Shown here in pieces: positions 45,173-53,128 of a stretch of DNA of 55,021 bases. The DNA is taken from contig JACRHS010000016.1 of assembly GCA_016217595.1 (NCBI GenBank), forward strand, positions 64,001 to 119,021, given 5' to 3'. A program made the position numbers and the translations under genes. Under the pieces are notes generated by a model. That model saw only the letters and a list, made by a program, of their open reading frames with translations, was not told the origin of the DNA and made no database searches. How positions within the stretch are numbered: the first letter of the stretch is position 1; every line of letters begins with the position of its first letter. The DNA is from Opitutia bacterium. Lineage in GTDB: Bacteria > Verrucomicrobiota > Verrucomicrobiia > Opitutales > Opitutaceae.

Positions 45173-46219
45173 TCAGCGCAAATTGAGACGGATAACGGGC
45201 TCGCCGGGGGCTTTGACCGGAGTGGAAGCAGGCGTGCCGGGCGCAGGCGTCACGGGCGCGAGTGGCGAAGGGGAAGCGGGTTTACCGTTGGATGAGGCAG
45301 CCGCGACAAATGTCGGATCGGTCGGCGGGATGGAGGCAAAACCGCGTTCGAGGATCTCGATGGTTTTCAAATCCCGGGAGCGACCCTTGTCGATTTCACC
45401 ATTCGGACCGAATGCGCCCATGATCACGACAATCACCCGACGGCCATTGCGTTGCGCCGTTGCGGCCAGACAGTAGCCTGCGCCCTTGGTGTAGCCGGTT
45501 TTCAAGCCGTCCACTCCGTTGACCTTGCCGAGCAGCTTGTTGTGGTTGTCCATCGCGATGACGCTCGTGCTGGGGCGTTTGCCTTCGCCGAATTTCCAGG
45601 AACGGACGGAGGTGTATTTCAGCACATCGGTCTTGGTGAGCAGATGGCGGGCGAGCAGGGCGAAATCGCGCGGCGTGGTGAGGTCTCCGCTGGCCGCCTG
45701 ACGATCGCTGGGCGGGAGACCGTGGGGCGTACGAAACGTGGTCTGCGTCATGCCGAGTTCGCGGGCTTTGGCGTTCATCTCATCGACGAAGACACGGACG
45801 GAGCCGGAGGCGGTGCGGGCGAGGGCGTGCGCGGCATCGTTGGCCGACTGGATCATCATCGCGTAGATCAGATCTTCGACGGTGAACTCCTCTTTCTCTT
45901 TCAGGTAAACTTGGGTGCCGCCGATGCGGGAGTCGTCGGCGTCGACGATGACTTTCGTTTCCAACGTCAACGTCTCCTGTCGCAATTTATCGCTCAGCAC
46001 GGCATAGGTCATGAGCTTGGTCATGCTCGCCGGGGGGGTGACTTCGTTGGAATGCTCTTCGAGCAGCACCTTGCCCGTGGCGGCATCCATCGCGATGAAG
46101 CCGCGGTAGGTGCCTTCGGCTGCGCCGGATTTTTTCTTGGCGGCGGCCAGGGCCGCGTGGGTCAACCCGAACGCCAGCACGGTGCAGACGATAATCCGGC
46201 AAAGACGCGAAAAAAGCAT
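45173..46219 (-). CDS. dacA: D-alanyl-D-alanine carboxypeptidase (penicillin-binding protein)
   Basis: 348 residues from the ATG at 46219, with a signal peptide (IIVCTVLAFGLTHAALAA). It trims the terminal D-Ala of peptidoglycan pentapeptides. The three active-site motifs are intact: S65-MT-K68, S125-A-N127 and K240-T-G242. The C-terminus is a Pro/Ala-rich tail (ASPSPLAPVTPAPGTP) instead of the usual amphipathic anchor of PBP5. tRNA-Lys follows on the same strand. Confidence 0.93.
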   Translation of the reverse strand: MLFSRLCRIIVCTVLAFGLTHAALAAAKKKSGAAEGTYRGFIAMDAATGKVLLEEHSNEVTPPASMTKLMTYAVLSDKLRQETLTLETKVIVDADDSRIGGTQVYLKEKEEFTVEDLIYAMMIQSANDAAHALARTASGSVRVFVDEMNAKARELGMTQTTFRTPHGLPPSDRQAASGDLTTPRDFALLARHLLTKTDVLKYTSVRSWKFGEGKRPSTSVIAMDNHNKLLGKVNGVDGLKTGYTKGAGYCLAATAQRNGRRVIVVIMGAFGPNGEIDKGRSRDLKTIEILERGFASIPPTDPTFVAAASSNGKPASPSPLAPVTPAPGTPASTPVKAPGEPVIRLNLR

Positions 46220-46357
46220 GCGCGCGAAAAAGGCGATTTTTACGGCGGGCGCGAGCTGAAACACGCCTTGTGGCGGTGGTGGTCAGCGTTCTCGCGTTGC
46301 TGGAACCGTGGCTGGTGCGTGGTTCAAGCGGAGAGCTGCACGCGGCGCTCGGGCGGG

Positions 46358-46744
46358 TCAGCCGTGGTCGCTAAAGGCGCCGGTGGCCTGGAGCCGGGTT
46401 TTGCCGACGTAGGCGGGGCGCACGACATTGAGCCGGCCGCGTGTCGAATCCAGCGCGCGCAGCTCGTTTTGCATGCGCGCAAAATTTTTCTGCAAGGCGA
46501 GCAGGGTGGCTTGTTGCCGCACCATGATGGCCTCGGCTCGCGTGCGAACTTTTTCGGGCAGGAGCCCTTGCTGGCCGAGTTCCCGGGCCAGGCGGGTCAC
46601 TTCATCGGCCACGACGCGGATGCGTTGTTGCACATCCGCGGCTTCTTCCCAAGCCGCGGCCTCCAGCAGAGCCGCTTCCTCCGCCACGAGCGTGGCGAGG
46701 GAAGAGATCAGGCGTTCGAGGCACGCGAGGGGAGTTTCTTTCAT
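46358..46744 (-). CDS. FliT/FlgN-like flagellar chaperone (putative)
   Basis: 128 residues, predicted almost entirely helical (LERLISSLATLVAEEAALLE, VQQRIRVVADEVTRLAREL, RQQATLLALQKNFARMQNEL). Sequence is too divergent for a firm name, but it follows fliS by 4 bp on the same strand, where fliT usually lies, and the size fits a FliT/FlgN export chaperone for FliD or hook-junction proteins. Confidence 0.55.
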   Translation of the reverse strand: MKETPLACLERLISSLATLVAEEAALLEAAAWEEAADVQQRIRVVADEVTRLARELGQQGLLPEKVRTRAEAIMVRQQATLLALQKNFARMQNELRALDSTRGRLNVVRPAYVGKTRLQATGAFSDHG

Positions 46745-46748
46745 GCCA

Positions 46749-47171
46749 TCAGGCTACGCCGCGGGTGTCCTGTCGGGCACCGTCTTCCTTGCGGAGCATT
46801 TCGGCCCAGGCATCGCGCAGTTCTTTGAGGAAGCGTTCGACCTCGAGGACGGGTTCGATGCGTTTCTTCACGTTGGCCTCAAAGAGGCGGCGCGAATAGT
46901 AATCGTACAACCGGTCGAGGGTGACGGACATGTCGCCGCCGGCCTCGTAATTGAGCGAGCCTTGGAGCTCGGCCAGGATGTTCTGCGCCTTCTGCAGATT
47001 GGTGTTAATCTGCTCGAAGCGGCGCGGGTTGTCCTCGGGTTGATTGAATCCGTCCTTGGCGAGCGAGAGAAACTTGAGCGCGCCATCAAAGAGCATCAGC
47101 ACGAGCTGGCCGGGACTGGCCGTGAGCACCGATTGCGCGTGATAAGCGCGGGCGTAACTGGAGGCGACCAT
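46749..47171 (-). CDS. fliS: Flagellin export chaperone FliS
   Basis: 140 residues. It binds newly made flagellin and prevents premature assembly. The N-terminal SSYARAYHAQSVLTASPGQL and VLMLFDGALKFLSLAKDG are the family signature; NLQKAQNILAELQGSLNYE and LDRLYDYYSRRLFEANVKK follow. Located in the late flagellar block between flgM-like and fliT-like genes. Confidence 0.93.
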   Translation of the reverse strand: MVASSYARAYHAQSVLTASPGQLVLMLFDGALKFLSLAKDGFNQPEDNPRRFEQINTNLQKAQNILAELQGSLNYEAGGDMSVTLDRLYDYYSRRLFEANVKKRIEPVLEVERFLKELRDAWAEMLRKEDGARQDTRGVA

Positions 47172-47191
47172 AGGGGGAAAAGGGGGAGGGG

Positions 47192-47482
47192 TTAGGCTTG
47201 TTCTTCCGAGAGATCCGCCGATTGGGTCAACATCAGGCTCAGCTGCCGGATGATTTCCTTGGGCGGATAATTGGCGTCGATGGAGAGCTCGCGGCCGCGT
47301 TCGACGACCTCGGGGCGAATTTCCGGTTGTTGTTGCAGAGCCGATTGCAGCACATCCTGGCTGGGGGCACTGAGCCGATCTGTCTCGGCGGGACGCGACG
47401 CAGGAGGCGGAGCAGGCGGCGGCTTGATGCCGATCGCCTCCAAGCGCGGGTTGGAGTCAGTCTTGGACGTTTGGTTAATCAT
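47192..47482 (-). CDS. FlgM-like anti-sigma-28 protein (putative)
   Basis: 96 residues. The N-terminal half is Pro-rich and disordered; the C-terminal half (RPEVVERGRELSIDANYPPK, then EIIRQLSLMLTQSADL) resembles the sigma-28-binding part of FlgM, which has the same R-x-E/V-V, YP, I-x-x-x-A/L layout. Position just upstream of fliS and the presence of two sigma-28-type promoters in the region support this. Sequence match is weak. Confidence 0.5.
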   Translation of the reverse strand: MINQTSKTDSNPRLEAIGIKPPPAPPPASRPAETDRLSAPSQDVLQSALQQQPEIRPEVVERGRELSIDANYPPKEIIRQLSLMLTQSADLSEEQA

Positions 47483-47554
47483 GGTGGTACGGTTATTCCG
47501 GACGGTCTGCCCATGACTGAGTACTGGGAACGCCGTGAGTTAAGAACATACTGT

Positions 47555-47581
47555 TAATCGGACGAAGGTGGGTGCGATTAA
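47555..47581 (-). promoter_or_regulatory. Weak sigma-28-like promoter for flgM-fliS-fliT
   Basis: On the minus strand TTAA, then 15 bases, then TCCGATTA, compared with the sigma-28 pattern TAAA-N15-GCCGATAA. The match is partial. It lies about 75 bases upstream of the flgM-like start codon in a 124-bp gap. Confidence 0.3.
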
Positions 47582-47606
47582 GTGAAAAATACGCAAATCC
47601 ACGGAG

Positions 47607-48272
47607 CTAACGCGGCGGCAGCGTAGCGAAGGTCGCGGCGGCAGCATAGGCGGCAAAGCGTTGCGGGCTTTGTAACGCGGTGGCACTGAGGTCCGCAGGC
47701 GTGCCCGTGGGCGTGGTTTCGAGCCAGTGGCGGCGCGCGGAGTTGACGACGGCTGGGTTGGTGGCGGTGTAAAGAGTATCGAAACTCCAGAGGAGGCTGC
47801 GGTCGTTGAGCCGGGCGAGTTTGCAGCGCAGGCCGAGGGCCAGCGGCGGATAGGCGGTGTACTGGGTCACATCAATGAAGAGCACGGCTTCGGCCGCGAA
47901 TTCGTTGGTCAGCCGGGTAAAGAAATCGTGGGGCAGCGCGTCGATCGAGCGGATGGAGCGCATGCCGGTGTAGCGGGCGCAGACGGCTCTTGATACAGGT
48001 GCGATTTCGAAACGTCCGGTGAGATTCAGGGCGGCCCGGATGGTCATGTCGAGGGCATCCAGGGATTCTTCAGGGATACCACCATCGGCGGCGACGGGCA
48101 GGACCACAATGCGGCGAACGTCGGCCGGCAGGCGCACGACCGAATGCACATTGGCTGGGTTGAAGTAGGGGCCTTTGCGGGCGGCGTCGGGCTGTGGAAT
48201 TGCGGCGCACCCGGCGAGAAAGGCGAGCAGGGCTGGCAGGACGATAGTGCGAAAACGGGCGAAAGGCTGCAT
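47607..48272 (-). CDS. Lipoprotein of unknown function in the flagellar block
   Basis: 221 residues from the ATG at 48272 (MQPFARFRTIVLPALLAFLA, lipobox LAGC). The mature part suggests an alpha/beta fold of the TolB-N/LpoB/GNA1162 type: VRRIVVLPVAADGGIPEESL, LDMTIRAALNLTGRFEIAPV, EFAAEAVLFIDVTQYTAYPP and LALGLRCKLARLNDRSLLWS. It begins 34 bp after the fliD stop and is probably co-transcribed with it from the sigma-28 promoter. Not a recognised flagellar gene. A longer open frame exists upstream but it is only the out-of-frame image of fliD. Confidence 0.75.
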   Translation of the reverse strand: MQPFARFRTIVLPALLAFLAGCAAIPQPDAARKGPYFNPANVHSVVRLPADVRRIVVLPVAADGGIPEESLDALDMTIRAALNLTGRFEIAPVSRAVCARYTGMRSIRSIDALPHDFFTRLTNEFAAEAVLFIDVTQYTAYPPLALGLRCKLARLNDRSLLWSFDTLYTATNPAVVNSARRHWLETTPTGTPADLSATALQSPQRFAAYAAAATFATLPPR

Positions 48273-48306
48273 GGCTCCGAAGAGTTGGCAGCTGGAAGCG
48301 TTCAGA

Positions 48307-50046
48307 TCAACTACTGCTGGTCTTGAAGAAGGCATTGTTGAGCTGCTGCTGCACGGTTTTGAGCTTTTGCTGAGCCTCTTCCATTCGGATGAAGGCTGCT
48401 TCCATGCGTGATCGTTGTTCTTCCAGTCGACGCTCCATGTCGGTGATCTGCTGATCGAGCCGCGATGACTCCTTGGTGATGGTGCTGGTCTGGGTGCCGA
48501 GATTGCCACCCGTGCCGTTGGAGCCGAGGGTCGTGGTGATGAAGCTGTCGATGCGCGAGGCGAACCCGGTGGTCGAGGTGGTGAAGAAGGCGGCGACGTC
48601 GACCGCGTTACCACTGAGCGCGGCACTAAGCTTGGTGGAGTTCTTAATCTGCAACTTCGAGGTGCCTGTGACGAAGTCGAGACCGATGTCGTCGATTTTA
48701 CTGATGCTCCCGCTGAGGCCGCTGACGGTGTTGAAGGCCAGCGAGCGCAGCGAACGCGACCACTCTTGCACTTCGCGGTTGTTGGAGAGCAAAGCGGCGG
48801 TGACCTTGCCGTTGCTGACAGTGATCTTGGTCTTTTCCTCGATGTAGTCCTGGACGTCGTTGAACTTGGAGACAAAAGTATTGATGGCCGTGGTCATCGC
48901 GTCGGTGTTGGCGGCGACGCTGATGGTCTCGGTCGTGGCGCTTTTGGCGGTGACGGAGAGGCCGGTGATGCCGTGCACGGTGGCATCGAAAGTGTTGCTC
49001 GTGGTGGTGATGGTTGGGCCGCCGTTGACGGAGATCTGGGCGTTGAGTCCGTGTTCCAATGTCCCACCGGTGGAGAAGCCGATGGCATCGAGCAGGCCGC
49101 CGGCGGTTTCGCTGATGGTCATGCCGAGGTCGCCGGTGGCGCTGTTGGTAAACTTCACCCGGTCGTTGGCGGTATCGTAGCTGGCGGTCACGCCGGCGCT
49201 CGAAGCGTTGACGCGGGCGATAACCGCAGAAAGGGAGTCGGTGTTGACGTTGTAAGAGATCGCGACGCCGTTGATGGTGAAGCTGCCATTGCCGCTGCCG
49301 TCGACGGCGGTGATCGGATTGCGCAGGCGGGCATTGGCGAGCGTCGCGGTGGTGCTGGTCTTGCCGAGGGCGCTACCACTGCTGACGCTGGTGCCGCCGT
49401 TATTGGTCAAACGCATGACCGAGAGGAAATTCGAGGTGTCGTTGCTGGCGCCGATCACGATCTCACTGGAGGAGCCTGAGGCGAGCGTCACCTTGTCGGT
49501 GTTGTTGTCGTAGGAGGCCGTCACATCGCCGCTGGTGGCCGTGGCGATCTTGGTGAACACGTCCTGGAGCGAATCTGTCAGCGCGATGGTAACTTTCTGG
49601 CCGTTGACGGTGAATGTGCCGGCGGTGACGGCGGTAGCGGTGGGGAGCGAGGCCAGGGTGAGGCCGGAGACGTCGGGAGATTCGGCGAGGCTTTTGCCGA
49701 TGTTGGAGCTACCGGTGCGGGTGGCTTGGGTGGCCAGACGGGTAACAGCGATGGTGGTCGATCCGGTGGTGGCCCCCGTGGCGGCGGAAAGCGACCAAGT
49801 GGAGCTACTGGAACTGGAGGATGCGGAGCGGCCGGTGAAAAGTCCGTCGGCCTTCAATGCCGCAGTGGCAGTGTCCAGCGCCGTGAGTTTGTCTTTGAGC
49901 AGGTTAAGGGCATCGAGTTTCTTCGTGTTGTTCGCTTTCTCTTTTTCCAAGCGATCCACCGGCACATGCTCAAGCTCCATGAGTTGGTCGACGAGCGTCT
50001 TCCAGTCAAAGCCGGACGCGAGACCTGAGAGTTGGAGACCAGCCAT
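48307..50046 (-). CDS. fliD: Flagellar filament cap protein FliD (HAP2)
   Basis: 579 residues. N-terminal GLQLSGLASGFDWKTLVDQL and helical C-terminus (LDQQITDMERRLEEQRSRME) are the FliD signatures; the middle has the surface domain with FTVNGQKVTIAL, FTINGVAISYN and ISVNGGPTITTTS modules. A run of serine (RSASSSSSSSTWS) is notable. The cap guides flagellin polymerisation at the filament tip. A sigma-28-type promoter precedes it at 50080-50107. Confidence 0.94.
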   Translation of the reverse strand: MAGLQLSGLASGFDWKTLVDQLMELEHVPVDRLEKEKANNTKKLDALNLLKDKLTALDTATAALKADGLFTGRSASSSSSSSTWSLSAATGATTGSTTIAVTRLATQATRTGSSNIGKSLAESPDVSGLTLASLPTATAVTAGTFTVNGQKVTIALTDSLQDVFTKIATATSGDVTASYDNNTDKVTLASGSSSEIVIGASNDTSNFLSVMRLTNNGGTSVSSGSALGKTSTTATLANARLRNPITAVDGSGNGSFTINGVAISYNVNTDSLSAVIARVNASSAGVTASYDTANDRVKFTNSATGDLGMTISETAGGLLDAIGFSTGGTLEHGLNAQISVNGGPTITTTSNTFDATVHGITGLSVTAKSATTETISVAANTDAMTTAINTFVSKFNDVQDYIEEKTKITVSNGKVTAALLSNNREVQEWSRSLRSLAFNTVSGLSGSISKIDDIGLDFVTGTSKLQIKNSTKLSAALSGNAVDVAAFFTTSTTGFASRIDSFITTTLGSNGTGGNLGTQTSTITKESSRLDQQITDMERRLEEQRSRMEAAFIRMEEAQQKLKTVQQQLNNAFFKTSSS

Positions 50047-50079
50047 AAGAGTGAAGAAACAATAAGGGTTACATCGGGG

Positions 50080-50107
50080 ACATCGGCAGATCGGCCCATG
50101 AACTTTA
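50080..50107 (-). promoter_or_regulatory. Sigma-28-type promoter of fliD
   Basis: On the minus strand TAAAGTTC, exactly 12 bases, then GCCGATGT, about 33 bases before the fliD start codon. The sigma-28 consensus is TAAAGTTT-N11-GCCGATAA. The same TAAAGTTC-N12-GCCG arrangement occurs before flagellin at 54494. Confidence 0.75.
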
Positions 50108-50148
50108 GTGCGAATTTCGAGGAAGACCGCGTGATCGCAGGCAAAGAC

Positions 50149-50481
50149 CTATTTGGCCGTGGTTTGGATAGCGAAGGGTCGGGACCTTGACTGGCGGGAG
50201 AGCCGGTTGCCCAGCTCAATTGGCGGGCGTGGTCTGTGATTCCAAGGGTAGAGCCCCCCGTCGCTCCAATGTATGGGCACGATCTGGGCGGGTTTGATCC
50301 GCTGGGCCACAATGTCGCGGGAGGTTACCGATAGATAGTCGCGTCACAGGAAGAGCAGGTCGGGTCAGTTTTCGAAGAACGGGTTCTTGATCAGATGTAC
50401 GGCGTTCTAGTCGAACCGCGCATCGCCCAGATGGAGCCAACGGGCACTACCGAGACTGACGTTGAAGGCCAGGTTACTCAC
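50149..50481 (-). pseudogene. Decayed second copy of the MBL-fold C-terminal half, with three in-frame stops
   Basis: The frame of the MBL gene continues past its TAG (50407-50409) with clear similarity to the gene's own C-terminal half. The translated order is WLHLGDARFD, stop, NAVHLIKNPFFEN, stop, PDLLFL, stop, RDYLSVTSRDIVAQRIKPAQ, IVPIHWSDGG, ending at TAG 50149. This parallels FLHMGDAFF, HLRSYPFEQI, PTDLLFLNQYDRYG, AERIKPAHLV and GMH of the intact copy, in the same order and spacing. It is the remnant of a tandem paralog that lost its N-terminal half. The rest of 50047-50406 holds the fliD promoter and nothing else seen. Confidence 0.72.
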
Positions 50482-51399
50482 GGGAGACCTCGCGGAGCCG
50501 GCCTTGAGCTGGCGGGTAAAAAGCCGCCGTTCCATCGATTTTTCAAATAACGAGATGTTGGGGAATGCGGCGCGCAGTTTGATGGAGACTTGGCTCCAGC
50601 GTGAGGCGGCGTTGGTTTCGGCGTAATCGTCGGGGTAGACATGCATGCCCACGAGGTGAGCCGGCTTGATGCGCTCTGCGATCAGCTTCTGCGCTTTGCC
50701 ATAGCGATCATATTGATTGAGGAAAAGAAGGTCGGTGGGGATTTGTTCAAAGGGGTAGCTGCGCAAGTGCGTTTCGCTTTCGGCAAAAAACGCGTCCCCC
50801 ATGTGCAGAAAGCGTGCGCCGCCCATTTCGACTACAAAGGCGAGATTGACGATCTGCGGTCGATGCTCGTGCAAGAGGCAAAGCACATCGACGGTGACAC
50901 CATTGAGGGCGACTTGCTCGCGCGCGCCGGCCTCCATTTTGATCTCGCGAATCTGGGGCTCGACTTGCGCAAAACCGTCGAGCGGTCGCATCAAGTCCAC
51001 AACTTGCGTGTGCGCGACGAGTCGGCACTGGGGATTGCTCCGCAAGAAGGCAATGGTGCTGGGCGCATGGAAGTGGTCGCTATGATTGTGCGTTATGAGC
51101 ATCAGATCGATCGCGTTGAAGGGCGCCCGGCGCTCTTGGATCGCGGAGAGAACTTCGGACGAAGGCCCGACTTTAGCGGCGAATTTTGGGTCAAACAGCA
51201 CGTCGACCACCACCTTCTTGCCTGCGGCGCCGACCATGAAACCCTCATGGGCGATGTAGGTGACGTCGAGGCCGGGCATGGCAGCGGGTGTGATCGGGCG
51301 CGCGTCTTGTGCGAGAAGCACGGTTGCCGACAGCCACAGCCAGCAGGCCATGGTGAGCAGGACACGACAGTGGGGAAACGTTCCGGGGGATGATTGCAT
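50407..51399 (-). CDS. Metallo-beta-lactamase-fold hydrolase, exported, with fused C-terminal remnant
   Basis: 330 residues with a signal peptide (LLTMACWLWLSATVLLAQ). The metal motif is H104-N-H106-S-D108-H109 (LITHNHSDHFH), with D202 in LHMGD and H253 in LVGMH as further ligands, resembling UlaG-type MBL-fold hydrolases. Residues from about 307 onward (NLAFNVSLGSARWLHLGDA) repeat residues 185-203 (NLAFVVEMGGARFLHMGDA) with 13 of 19 identical, so the end of the protein is the start of a decayed second copy fused in frame. Substrate unknown. It lies 22 bp after the TPR glycosyltransferase gene. Confidence 0.82.
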   Translation of the reverse strand: MQSSPGTFPHCRVLLTMACWLWLSATVLLAQDARPITPAAMPGLDVTYIAHEGFMVGAAGKKVVVDVLFDPKFAAKVGPSSEVLSAIQERRAPFNAIDLMLITHNHSDHFHAPSTIAFLRSNPQCRLVAHTQVVDLMRPLDGFAQVEPQIREIKMEAGAREQVALNGVTVDVLCLLHEHRPQIVNLAFVVEMGGARFLHMGDAFFAESETHLRSYPFEQIPTDLLFLNQYDRYGKAQKLIAERIKPAHLVGMHVYPDDYAETNAASRWSQVSIKLRAAFPNISLFEKSMERRLFTRQLKAGSARSPVSNLAFNVSLGSARWLHLGDARFD

Positions 51400-51421
51400 G
51401 TTTGATAAAGAGCAGTGGCGT

Positions 51422-53086
51422 CTACGAATCGCCCGCGGCGCGCGCCAACTCGGCGCGCACGGCCGCTTCCACCGGTTCCCAAGCGCCGGCGGCGGGTTGG
51501 CGGAAGAGCCTCAACGTCGGATACCACGGGCTGTCAGTGCGCTCCAGCAGCCAGCGCCAATCCGGAGAAAAAGGCAGCAACACCCACGTGCGGCGACCCA
51601 GCGCACCGGCCAGATGCGCCACCGAGGTGTCGACCGTGATGATCAAGTCCAGCTCGCCCACCAGTGCCGCGGTGTTGCGGAAATCGGCGAGGCGGCTCGT
51701 GAGATCCATCACTTCCGGCATGGCGGCCAGCGCGGCCGCGTCGTCGGGGCGCGGCTCCTTTTGCAAACTGAAAAAACGGCAGCGCGGCGTGCGCACGATC
51801 TGGCGAAACCACGTCAGCGGCAGCGAGCGGTTGTGATCCTGTTTGTGGTTCGGGTTGCCCGACCACACGAGGCCGACGCGCAGCTCCCGGCCGGCGGGCG
51901 GCACTTCGGGCCAGCGCGTGCGATCCAGTGCCGGGGCGTGCACGTAGGACGTCGGCGCTGGGATCGTGGCGAGCGTGAGGCCCAACGCGAGCGGCAGGCT
52001 CAGCAACGGGCAGTGAAAATCGAAGGCCGGCAAACGATCGCCGTAAGCGAACACCCCCGCGGCGTCCGGCAGGTCGGCGAGCAACGCCTTGAGCGGTGGC
52101 TGCACGCTGAGGAACACCTTTGCGCCCTGCGCCGCGAGCACCGACACGAAGCGCGCAAACTGAAGCGTGTCGCCGAGGCCTTGTTCGCCGTGAAGCAAAA
52201 TGGTTTTCCCCGCGAGCGGCTCTTGTCCGCGCCATTGCGGTTGCGGGAAGCGGCGGAGCGTCAACTTCTGGTCGCTCTTCCAGCGGTATTCGTAAAGCGG
52301 TAACCCGGTGGCGAAATCGCCCTGCACCAAGTGCACGAGCGACTCGTAGAAATAGGCGTCACCCTGGTCGGGTTGCAGGGCTTCGCTCTGACGGTAAACG
52401 GCGATGGCTTCTGCGCGCTGGCCTTGGGCGGCGAGCGTGTTGGCGAGATGGTTCAGGGCTTCAATGTAATCGGGCTTGAGCGCGATGGCCTGACGGTAAG
52501 CGGCGATGGCTTCATCGTAGCGGTTGAGGGCCTTGAAGACGTTGCCGAGATTGTTGTGCGGTTCGGGGTAATCGGGCTTGAGTGTGATCGCCTGGCGGTA
52601 GGCGGCGATGGCTTCGTCGGAGCGCCGCAGCGTTTGCAGGGCGTTGCCGAGGTTATTGACGATTTGCGCGGAGTTAGGATTGAGGCGGAGCGCTTCGCGA
52701 TAGGCGGCGACGGCTTCCTCTGGCTTGCCCTGCGCTTCGGCCGCGATGCCGAGATTGGCATGGGCAAATACCAGATCCAAATCGGCGGCGATGGCCTGAC
52801 GATAGGCGGCGGCGGCACGTTCAAGCTGGCGCGCGGAGAGCAGGGCGTTGCCGAGGTTGAGGTGCGCGGCGGCGACGTTGGGGTGTAGGTGCACGGCAGT
52901 TTCGAGCAAACGAATGCCGGGCTCAAATTCACGGCGGCTCACGAGCAGATTGCCGAGGAGTGAGAGCGCGTCGAAATGTCGCGGATCGGCGGCGATGATT
53001 TTCTCCAACACGGCGCGGGCCTGGTTGAGCTGGCCGGACTGCACCAACGATTGCGCCGTGGAAAAACTGGGAGCATGCGCGGCCAT
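51422..53086 (-). CDS. TPR-repeat glycosyltransferase (GT9/heptosyltransferase-like C-terminus)
   Basis: 554 residues without a signal peptide. About seven tetratricopeptide repeats fill residues 1-270 (NLGNALQTLRRSDEAIAAYR, AIALKPDYIEALNHLANTLA). A GT-B-like domain follows: GKTILLHGEQGLGDTLQFAR, VKVFLSVQ-like AKVFLSVQPPLKALL, LRVGLVWSGNPNHKQDHNRS, FFSLQKEP and the DTSVAHLAGALGRRTWVLLP block typical of heptosyltransferase-family 9 and of TPR-linked transferases. Its position between fliD and flagellin makes flagellin glycosylation a plausible role, by inference only. Confidence 0.85.
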   Translation of the reverse strand: MAAHAPSFSTAQSLVQSGQLNQARAVLEKIIAADPRHFDALSLLGNLLVSRREFEPGIRLLETAVHLHPNVAAAHLNLGNALLSARQLERAAAAYRQAIAADLDLVFAHANLGIAAEAQGKPEEAVAAYREALRLNPNSAQIVNNLGNALQTLRRSDEAIAAYRQAITLKPDYPEPHNNLGNVFKALNRYDEAIAAYRQAIALKPDYIEALNHLANTLAAQGQRAEAIAVYRQSEALQPDQGDAYFYESLVHLVQGDFATGLPLYEYRWKSDQKLTLRRFPQPQWRGQEPLAGKTILLHGEQGLGDTLQFARFVSVLAAQGAKVFLSVQPPLKALLADLPDAAGVFAYGDRLPAFDFHCPLLSLPLALGLTLATIPAPTSYVHAPALDRTRWPEVPPAGRELRVGLVWSGNPNHKQDHNRSLPLTWFRQIVRTPRCRFFSLQKEPRPDDAAALAAMPEVMDLTSRLADFRNTAALVGELDLIITVDTSVAHLAGALGRRTWVLLPFSPDWRWLLERTDSPWYPTLRLFRQPAAGAWEPVEAAVRAELARAAGDS

Positions 53087-53128
53087 CTTCGAGGAGGAGA
53101 GTCGGTTGGTGGTGTGTCGGCGAATACG

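Noticed and set aside
48273..48875. Upstream extension of the flagellar lipoprotein frame into fliD
   Set aside because: The extension is Ser/Pro/Arg-rich and is only the shifted frame of fliD; the lipobox begins at 48272.
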